Below, one piece after another: positions 7,038 through 11,378 of a DNA stretch of 11,378 bases. This DNA is from Candidatus Woesearchaeota archaeon (GTDB lineage: Archaea; Nanobdellota; Nanobdellia; Woesearchaeales; SKIA01): the NCBI GenBank assembly GCA_007128245.1, contig SKXU01000022.1:1-11378 (forward strand), read 5' to 3'. The position numbers and the translations under genes are program-made. Under the pieces are notes generated by a model. The model saw only the letters and a program-made list of their open reading frames with translations, did no database searches and was not told where the DNA came from. The stretch's first letter is position 1. Each line of letters starts with the position of its first letter.

Positions 7038-8523
7038 GTTCGATGTCGGTGTAGAGTTCTCTGATAAGATTGTAGAGTTCTCTGCGCTCTTCTTCTGGCA
7101 TGTGTGCTTGGTAAAAGAGTTCTCGTGCTTGCGAGTAGAGCGCGCGTGCTTGCGCGATTTGGTTGTTTACTAGGCTTCTGTGCGCGTTCTCTACTGCTTC
7201 GAGGATGTGGTGTATGTCGTCTGCTGGCCCGCTTGGTTGCAGTGCCATCTTCTCAAAGGTGTCTTCTCGCACGTCTTGACTGAGTTGTGTGCGTCGCTGA
7301 GAGGTTGCTTTGAGTCGGTCTTGTTCTGCATCAAGTGTTAGTGCGAGTTCTGCGAGTTCTACGTGTCGTTTGCGTAGCTCATCTCGTAGGCGCGCAGTTT
7401 CTTCTAGAATATGTCGTGTGTGCTCGCGTTCTTTTTCAAACTCTTCTAGTGTGCGAGCAAATTGTTCTTGTCGGTTGCGCAAATCATTTTCTTGCTCTTC
7501 AAGAGCAGTTTTTTGTGCTTCGATATCCTCTCGTGCTTTGCTTGCTTGGTCGAGTTCTTCACGTACCTTGTCTAGTGATTCTTTGAGTGTTGAGAATGGT
7601 TCAGGAAGCTCCGGGAGTGGCATGTGCGTTTCTTCAGACACGGTTTTTCTGCTGGTGAGCACACTGTGGAGTTCTTGTGGGTTTGTTGCTGTGCGTACGC
7701 GGGCCGCCAGTTCCGTGTCGTTTAGTCCTTGCTCAATCCAGGTTGCGAAATCGTTTTTTTCTTTTGTCACGTGGTGTGAGAAGACGTCGTCTGTCATGTC
7801 TTCTGCTACGAATGCGAGACTGGTTGGTCCTGCGATGACGCGTCCGTCGCAAAGGTGAAAGGTTGGTGGTTGTGTTACTTGTGAAGGTTCTTTTTTTGGC
7901 GTGTCAACGCGTTGAGTGGGCATAGACTCGTCTACAGGGTCTTTTTTAGGAACTTCTGCAGAGTCTTCTGTGGGTGCGGCAGGTTCTTTTTGAGCAGGCA
8001 TAGGCTCTTCTACAGGGTCTTGCACAGGCATTGGTGGCTTGGCAGGTTCTTTTTGACCAGGCATAGGCTCTTCTACAGGGTCTTGCACAGGCATTGGTGG
8101 CTTGGCAGGTTCTTTTTGAGCAGGCATAGGCTCTTCTACAGGGTCTTGCGCGGGTTCTGCAGACTCTGGTTTCTCAGCAGGTTCTTGTGCGGGCATGAGC
8201 TCCTCAGCACGTTTCTGTGTTTGTTTTGCAGGAGGATTGTACGTGGGCACGACCGGCACGTTCGTTTGTTCTTCGCGTGGTTTTTGTGTGAAGAACGGAG
8301 TGTCGTGTGCGGGGTGCTCTTTGATATTGTCTTGAGCACTCATGAGTCCTTGCGGGAATCCTTCTGAGCGCATGGGTCGCTCGCGTATCTGGTGCTCATC
8401 AATGCGTGGTGCTGCCTCGTCGTACGCGGGCATCTTCGGTACTGCGTGTCCTGGCGCAGGTGGTGGAGGGATGTTTCCTTCATCAACGAATAATTTGTCG
8501 TGTACTTTTCGAAATAAGCTCAT
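7021..8523 (-). CDS. Proline-rich, DUF5752-like coiled-coil protein
   Basis: A 500-residue protein with four visible zones. Residues 1-220 are low-complexity, rich in Pro, Glu, Lys and Gln, and include a 21-residue tandem repeat (126-182). Residues 221-290 (F-H-L-C-D-G-R-V-I, then V-F-x-H-H-V, K-N-D-F-A-T-W-I) resemble DUF5752, a domain of unknown function common in archaea; this match is from memory. Residues 312-420 are strongly charged with heptad character and should form a coiled coil. Residues 434-500 form a helical hairpin rich in Ala, Leu and Arg (A-R-A-L-Y-S-Q-A-R-E-L-F), like the small C-terminal helical modules seen on many DPANN proteins. No signal peptide or membrane helix is visible, so it is probably cytoplasmic and scaffold-like. 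The start is supported by AGGGG (8530-8534), six bases ahead. It is convergent with rtcA and divergent from the next gene. Confidence 0.85.
   Translation of the reverse strand: MSLFRKVHDKLFVDEGNIPPPPAPGHAVPKMPAYDEAAPRIDEHQIRERPMRSEGFPQGLMSAQDNIKEHPAHDTPFFTQKPREEQTNVPVVPTYNPPAKQTQKRAEELMPAQEPAEKPESAEPAQDPVEEPMPAQKEPAKPPMPVQDPVEEPMPGQKEPAKPPMPVQDPVEEPMPAQKEPAAPTEDSAEVPKKDPVDESMPTQRVDTPKKEPSQVTQPPTFHLCDGRVIAGPTSLAFVAEDMTDDVFSHHVTKEKNDFATWIEQGLNDTELAARVRTATNPQELHSVLTSRKTVSEETHMPLPELPEPFSTLKESLDKVREELDQASKAREDIEAQKTALEEQENDLRNRQEQFARTLEEFEKEREHTRHILEETARLRDELRKRHVELAELALTLDAEQDRLKATSQRRTQLSQDVREDTFEKMALQPSGPADDIHHILEAVENAHRSLVNNQIAQARALYSQARELFYQAHMPEEERRELYNLIRELYTDIELTRMG
7978..8148 (-). repeat. 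63-bp in-frame tandem repeat, about 2.7 copies
   Basis: Copies lie at 8086-8148, 8023-8085 and (partial) 7978-8022. The two full copies differ at a single base (62 of 63 identical), which changes Ala to Gly. Each encodes 21 residues beginning Q-D-P-V-E-E-P-M-P. The near-identity indicates recent duplication or ongoing slippage. A diverged relic (D-P-V-D-E-S-M-P) lies at about residues 195-202. Confidence 0.95.
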
Positions 8524-8543
8524 GTGTTTCCCCTGGTCAAAGA

Positions 8544-8563
8544 CTTAAAACAGCGTATTTAAA
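8544..8563 (-). promoter_or_regulatory. TATA-like boxes for the DUF5752-like gene
   Basis: On the minus strand two candidates lie in the divergent gap: TTTAAATA (8556-8563) and TTTTAAG (8544-8550). The first would give a leader of about ten bases including the AGGGG site; the second would make the transcript start at the ATG. TTTAAATA is identical to the box of the gene starting at 10993, so I favour it slightly. Confidence 0.5.
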
Positions 8564-8596
8564 CATTTATCACCACGCTAAAGAGAATACGAGTTC

Positions 8597-8602
8597 TTTT
8601 AA
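8597..8602 (+). promoter_or_regulatory. TATA-like box for the small coiled-coil gene
   Basis: TTTTAA is centred about 27 bases before ATG 8627, consistent with a leaderless transcript. This argues for ATG 8627 over an in-frame GTG at 8618, which is only about 18 bases from the box. Confidence 0.45.
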
Positions 8603-8626
8603 GGTGTCTGTGCGCTTGTGTCGTGT

Positions 8627-9016
8627 ATGGATACACCACCCATTGGTCAACTCAAGGACATCGCTGATAAGGTCGAGGATGTTGAGGAGCGCCACAACCA
8701 AGTTGTTGATGTGTACGCAGATATTACTGCGAAGCGCAAGGACGTACACGAAGAAGTAGTTGCTGAGCTCGCTGTTATTCGTCGCGAATTTGAATCTTTG
8801 CGCGAGTCTATTCGTATTCGCATGGTGCGCGCAAAGCAGGCCACGCTTATCTTGTCTCTTCTTGCGCAACAAGAGGAGGTTACTCCGCTTCGTAATCGTA
8901 TTGATCAGCAGCCGTATGAGCAGTACGTGACTACGGAGTGGTTTGTGGAGCAATTACGTGACGTGCCGCCTCCAAAGCCACCTCAATCATCTCGTCCTCA
9001 GGATCCGCAGTCGTGA
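8627..9016 (+). CDS. Small coiled-coil protein of unknown function
   Basis: I do not recognise this 129-residue protein. Residues 8-80 are rich in Glu, Lys, Arg, Val and Leu with heptad-like spacing and no helix breakers, so a long coiled coil or helical hairpin is likely. Residues 81-110 are mixed and include an aromatic patch (Y-E-Q-Y, W-F). Residues 114-129 form a Pro/Ser/Gln tail with P-P-P-K-P-P. There is no signal peptide or membrane segment. It is transcribed divergently from the DUF5752-like coiled-coil gene across a 103-base gap, so the two may be co-regulated; a physical partnership is only a guess. The last 28 codons are antisense to the end of the DUF1385 gene. The strict frame, promoter spacing and strong helical character argue that it is real. 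Confidence 0.72.
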   Translation: MDTPPIGQLKDIADKVEDVEERHNQVVDVYADITAKRKDVHEEVVAELAVIRREFESLRESIRIRMVRAKQATLILSLLAQQEEVTPLRNRIDQQPYEQYVTTEWFVEQLRDVPPPKPPQSSRPQDPQS

Positions 9017-9788
9017 GTTTTTGTACGAGGTATCCGCTCCAGGTGATTGGTTTTGCCCACCAGGATGTTGCGTGGTTTGCGGTGAGTGTGAGGAGTTCGT
9101 AGCCTATCGCGACGAGTGGTATAAAGAGTGCGAGCCGCAGGGTTACTGCGAGTAGCCACGGAAAGCTTGGTGGGATGAGTGCGAAGAGGATGATTGCTGC
9201 TGCAAGGATGAGTACCACAAAGCTTGTTGAGCAGCGCGGGTGCAGAGCAGATGCTTTTTTTGCTTGTGTGAGGGTGAGCTTTCCTGTTGCTTCATACGCA
9301 TTCACTACTTTGTGTTCTGCTCCGTGATATTTGAACATGCGCCTCACGTCTGGCATGAGACTAATTCCTGCGACGTATAAGAAGAATACTGCGATGCGCA
9401 CCACTCCTTCTGTCACGTTAAACAGTATTGCTCTCTCTGGGGGTATGAAGGTGTTTGCCACGAAAAACGGGAGTACTGCGAGTAAGAACACTACTCCAAT
9501 TAGTGATACCAAGACGACTGCTGCGAGCAATCCCCATCCTACTTCATCGTCTTCAAGAGCGTGGTTTGTTGAGAAGTGCATGGCTTTTATCGCGACAAAA
9601 AATGTTGCGAATAGTATTGCGAGTCCGCGGATAAATGGTGTGTGTATCAATCTTGTCGATACTTTTGGGAGCGCTCCTTTTTCGAGCTCGATTCCTTGTG
9701 GTGTGCGTACTGCGACGGCGTATCGTCCTTTCCCAAACATGAGTACTCCTTCAAGTACTGCTTGTCCTCCCAACACGTCCCGTCCCAT
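8931..9788 (-). CDS. DUF1385 (YqhQ-like) multi-pass membrane protein
   Basis: The 285-residue protein matches DUF1385, the family of Bacillus subtilis YqhQ. Its function is not established as far as I know. Family motifs are clear: G-G-Q-A-V-L-E-G-V-L-M (7-17) followed by A-V-A-V-R (24-28); R-M-F-K-Y-H-G-A-E-H-K (150-160) with V-N-A-Y-E (162-166); H-P-R-C-S-T-S-F (183-190), where the family usually has Gly in place of Ser187; and Q-K-L-T-T-A-D-P near the C-terminus (256-263). About five hydrophobic helices lie at 52-70, 86-111, 128-145, 189-206 and 209-235. The frame is open back to 9872, but a TATA box at 9811-9818 places the start at ATG 9788, which also matches how homologues begin. The conserved His/Cys motifs suggest a metal site or catalysis, but this is inference. 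Confidence 0.88.
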   Translation of the reverse strand: MGRDVLGGQAVLEGVLMFGKGRYAVAVRTPQGIELEKGALPKVSTRLIHTPFIRGLAILFATFFVAIKAMHFSTNHALEDDEVGWGLLAAVVLVSLIGVVFLLAVLPFFVANTFIPPERAILFNVTEGVVRIAVFFLYVAGISLMPDVRRMFKYHGAEHKVVNAYEATGKLTLTQAKKASALHPRCSTSFVVLILAAAIILFALIPPSFPWLLAVTLRLALFIPLVAIGYELLTLTANHATSWWAKPITWSGYLVQKLTTADPEDEMIEVALEAARHVIAPQTTP

Positions 9789-9810
9789 ACCTTGCTGGAA
9801 CATTCTTTGT

Positions 9811-9818
9811 TTATAAAG
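9811..9818 (-). promoter_or_regulatory. TATA-like box for the DUF1385 gene
   Basis: TTTATAAA on the minus strand is centred about 26 bases before ATG 9788. The upstream in-frame ATG at 9803 is too close to the box to be transcribed from it. Confidence 0.6.
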
Positions 9819-9840
9819 GACTCGTTTTTGTTCGCTAACT

Positions 9841-9848
9841 ATTAAAAA
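9841..9848 (+). promoter_or_regulatory. TATA-like box for the DUF357 gene
   Basis: ATTAAAAA is centred 26 bases before ATG 9871, again fitting a leaderless start. No Shine-Dalgarno is visible in the intervening sequence. It lies back to back with the DUF1385 promoter in an 82-base divergent gap. Confidence 0.55.
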
Positions 9849-9870
9849 TTGTTGTGTGTTTCTCACACTC

Positions 9871-10152
9871 ATGAATAATGTGGTATCTGATGAGAAGCTT
9901 GCTCACTATTTTTCTGTGACTCAGCGTGCGCTTGACATGGCTCAAAGCGCTCCTGTCGTTGACGCTGCTTCTGTAGAGATTATTTTGGATATGGTTTCGC
10001 GGTATGTGTCTGACGCTCAGCATTTTGCGAAGAAGGGTGATCTTGTGCTCGCGTTTGCAGCATTAAATTATGCGCATGGTTGGCTTGATTGTGGTGCGCG
10101 TCTTGGGTTGTTTGTGGTGCGTGATAGCACGTTATTTACTGTTGATGAGTAA
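9871..10152 (+). CDS. DUF357 family protein
   Basis: This 93-residue, mostly helical protein resembles DUF357 (COG1698), a small archaeal family of unknown function. The match rests on the pattern in the C-terminal half: A-x-x-F-A-K-K-G-D-L-V-L-A-F-A-A-L-N-Y-A (49-68) followed by G-W-L-D-C-G-A-R-L-G-L-F (70-81), which is the family's most conserved stretch. Two or three amphipathic helices are expected and there are no membrane segments. The frame is open to a GTG at 9856, but ATG 9871 fits the TATA spacing and usual family length. Its 3' end overlaps the convergent membrane-protein gene by 17 bases. Confidence 0.82.
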   Translation: MNNVVSDEKLAHYFSVTQRALDMAQSAPVVDAASVEIILDMVSRYVSDAQHFAKKGDLVLAFAALNYAHGWLDCGARLGLFVVRDSTLFTVDE

Positions 10153-10993
10153 TTTTTTCGATTAGGAGTTCGCAGTATTCTATCGCTGCTTTGTGATATC
10201 CTTGCACGGGGTCAGAATCGTTTTCAGCCAGTACTTCAAGGATGGGTGTTGATCCTTCTTGGTTTCTATCCAGGTTTTTGAGGTTGCGCACTTCTGCTTC
10301 TGTGAAGACCACGTTTTCTGGTTGGAGCATGACTTCGAGACGATTTTTTATTTTAATCACCATCTCGTGCACCACGTTTTCTTCTCCTGGTGTTTGGAGT
10401 GCTTGTGTGAGGTCGTTGTACCAGTCAGAGGGTACTTTGATCTTGTCTCGCAGGCGTGCGTGCGCTCCTGTGTTTACGCGGTATACTCTGCCAATCACGA
10501 AGTTGATTGCTTTGCAGCGGTCCTCTACTGTTTTTACGAGATCAGGTATTTCTTGTTGTTCTTTTTCTATAACGATGACTTTGCTGTTTTCTGGGTCTTT
10601 GTGGCTGTGCGCAAGAATGATCAGGAGTATTGCTCCGAGGATGATGTTGAGTGCGCTTGTTGCCAGTACGTCAGCGTCTGGGAATAACAAGTACAGCACC
10701 ACCCCTACAATGACTACGAGGGTTACGAGGACGAGTGCGAGGTATTGGAGTTCAAAGTGGTCTGTGTCAATCAGCACAACGCCTGCTACTCCGAGCAGGA
10801 GTGCGGGTACGAAGCTGAGCAGTGCTGCTCCGAACGGCGCGTTGGTAAGTGTTCCGATAAGGACGAATATCAAGAGTACGAAGAGGGTGAAGAGTGCGCA
10901 TGCTGTGCGTATGAATCGTGCGTGCGGGTGGTGTGCTCGATGCGGGTGATTGTCTGGGTGGCTTGGGTGTGCGCCGTGCATTTCGTCAACCAT
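10136..10993 (-). CDS. His-rich four-helix membrane protein of unknown function
   Basis: A 285-residue protein I do not recognise. The N-terminus is strikingly His-rich: eight histidines in the first 24 residues, mostly in H-P-x and H-H-P groups. Four hydrophobic helices follow at about 29-49, 53-75, 82-104 and 110-130. The remaining 155 residues are soluble and charged, predicted mostly helical, with a conserved-looking W-Y-N-D-L (191-195) and a C-terminal helix. An even number of helices puts both ends on the same side, probably the cytoplasm given the charged tail. The His cluster could bind Zn, Ni or Co, but no transporter motif is visible, so metal transport is speculation. ATG 10993 lies about 27 bases from a TTTAAATA box, giving a leaderless transcript. 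A 12-base palindrome sits in between. Confidence 0.85.
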   Translation of the reverse strand: MVDEMHGAHPSHPDNHPHRAHHPHARFIRTACALFTLFVLLIFVLIGTLTNAPFGAALLSFVPALLLGVAGVVLIDTDHFELQYLALVLVTLVVIVGVVLYLLFPDADVLATSALNIILGAILLIILAHSHKDPENSKVIVIEKEQQEIPDLVKTVEDRCKAINFVIGRVYRVNTGAHARLRDKIKVPSDWYNDLTQALQTPGEENVVHEMVIKIKNRLEVMLQPENVVFTEAEVRNLKNLDRNQEGSTPILEVLAENDSDPVQGYHKAAIEYCELLIEKITHQQ

Positions 10994-10999
10994 ACGGGT

Positions 11000-11011
11000 G
11001 TTTCGCGAAAC
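11000..11011. promoter_or_regulatory. 12-bp perfect palindrome at a promoter (candidate operator)
   Basis: GTTTCGCGAAAC is a perfect inverted repeat lying between the TATA box (11016-11023) and ATG 10993 of the His-rich membrane protein. A repressor bound here would cover the transcription start. No other copy was noticed in the window. Confidence 0.4.
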
Positions 11012-11015
11012 TGAG

Positions 11016-11023
11016 TATTTAAA
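11016..11023 (-). promoter_or_regulatory. TATA box for the His-rich membrane protein
   Basis: TTTAAATA on the minus strand, centred about 27 bases before ATG 10993, is close to the archaeal consensus. It separates this gene from the upstream minus-strand gene ending at 11052. Confidence 0.6.
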
Positions 11024-11024
11024 C

Positions 11025-11047
11025 GTTACCTGTAACTTCTAAGAAGT
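11025..11047. repeat. Two adjacent short inverted repeats upstream of the TATA box
   Basis: GTTAC-CT-GTAAC (11025-11036) and ACTTCT-A-AGAAGT (11035-11047) overlap by two bases. They fill the space between the stop of the upstream gene and the TATA box. They could be an activator site, or a weak hairpin at the end of the upstream transcript. Confidence 0.4.
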
Positions 11048-11051
11048 GTGT

Positions 11052-11378
11052 TTATGCGTACGCATCTAAGCAGCGCACTGCGTCAAAGAGTTTTTTTATC
11101 TGGGGGGCGCGTAGTGGGGTGGCAAGTCCTAGGTACATAAAGTGTTGGTCTGCAACAAGTCGTAGCACCGCGTCTTGGCCGGTCCAACTCAGTGATGATG
11201 TGTGTGCGTACAGGTGATTGCGAGCACAGCTCGTCGTGAACTTGGCGAGCGCGTCTGGTGCTGCAAGTGCTTGTGCTAGAATGTGCGTGTATGTGTCGAT
11301 GGGCGCTTTGGGAGTGTCTTCGGGTCCTATGAGTGCGATGCTTGCTCCTCTGTCGTCTTGCGCCACGTATGCGTCAAG
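11052..11378 (-). CDS. Unrecognised protein, C-terminal 108 residues
   Basis: A minus-strand reading frame is open from the right edge to a TAA at 11052-11054, so the gene starts outside the window. A GTG at 11366 is in frame, but the frame continues open upstream of it, and I treat it as internal. The visible part contains G-A-S-I-A-L-I-G, an Ala-rich helix, then alternating strands and a last helix with I-K-K-L-F-D-A. It looks like a soluble alpha/beta domain. I cannot assign a family. It precedes the His-rich membrane protein gene by 58 bases on the same strand, but that gene has its own TATA box, so they may not form one operon. Confidence 0.65.
   Translation of the reverse strand, partial: LDAYVAQDDRGASIALIGPEDTPKAPIDTYTHILAQALAAPDALAKFTTSCARNHLYAHTSSLSWTGQDAVLRLVADQHFMYLGLATPLRAPQIKKLFDAVRCLDAYA

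Noticed and set aside
7310..7858. Plus-strand Ser/Arg/Cys-rich frame opposite the coiled-coil gene
   Set aside because: It is the antisense shadow of the Glu/Arg/Leu-rich coiled coil and shows no domain pattern.
7978..8148. Possible CRISPR array
   Set aside because: The repeats are directly adjacent 63-bp units in frame with a protein, with no unique spacers.
7912..8367. Plus-strand frame with repeated Arg/Phe/His segments
   Set aside because: The repeats are the antisense reading of the 63-bp repeat of the proline-rich protein.
7021..10152. Identical 17-base length of two convergent overlaps as a meaningful motif
   Set aside because: The overlapping sequences themselves are not alike, so the equal length is probably coincidence.
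10242..10949. Plus-strand 235-codon frame opposite the His-rich membrane protein
   Set aside because: It is Ser/Thr/Arg-rich shadow coding. The minus frame has clear membrane helices and its own promoter.
11040..11378. Similar L-D-A-Y segments at the start and end of the visible part of the truncated gene
   Set aside because: Four residues only; the surrounding bases do not form a convincing repeat.

Overview
The window comes from an archaeon. It carries the conserved archaeal RNase P / proteasome / SBDS / exosome gene cluster and the archaeal RNA polymerase subunit K. Several single genes also have a TATA-like box about 25 bases before the start codon, which is the archaeal leaderless arrangement. 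The compact gene packing, the DUF5752-like coiled-coil protein and the small lineage-specific membrane proteins suggest a DPANN-type genome (for example Woesearchaeota or a relative). That placement is inference, not something the sequence proves.

Layout: (1) Positions 1-1770 hold a large secreted lipoprotein-like gene with extreme T-ending codon use. (2) Positions 1819-5948 hold a tight seven-gene operon, rnp2-psmA-sbds-rrp4-rrp41-rrp42-rpoK, with junctions from 3 bases apart to 4-base ATGA overlaps. Several of its genes have good Shine-Dalgarno sites. It ends in a T-rich terminator tract. (3) From 6012 to the right edge the genes alternate strictly in direction: rtcA (+), a DUF5752-like coiled-coil protein (-), a small coiled-coil protein (+), a DUF1385/YqhQ-like membrane protein (-), a DUF357 protein (+), a His-rich four-helix membrane protein (-), and a truncated unrecognised gene (-). 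All three convergent pairs overlap at their 3' ends (17, 86 and 17 bases). The two divergent gaps (103 and 82 bases) hold back-to-back promoters. No gene-free stretch exceeds about 100 bases.

The operon joins RNA making (RpoK), tRNA 5' maturation (RNase P subunit), ribosome maturation (SBDS), 3'-5' RNA decay (exosome Rrp4/41/42) and protein decay (20S proteasome alpha). RtcA, the next gene, modifies RNA 3' ends, so the left half is dominated by RNA end-processing. The right half is mostly proteins of unknown function, several of them membrane-bound or coiled coil.

Two features deserve most attention. One is the abrupt switch of strand composition at about 1770-1819, from G+T-rich to A+C-rich. 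The other is the apparent split between Shine-Dalgarno initiation inside the operon and leaderless initiation at the single genes.
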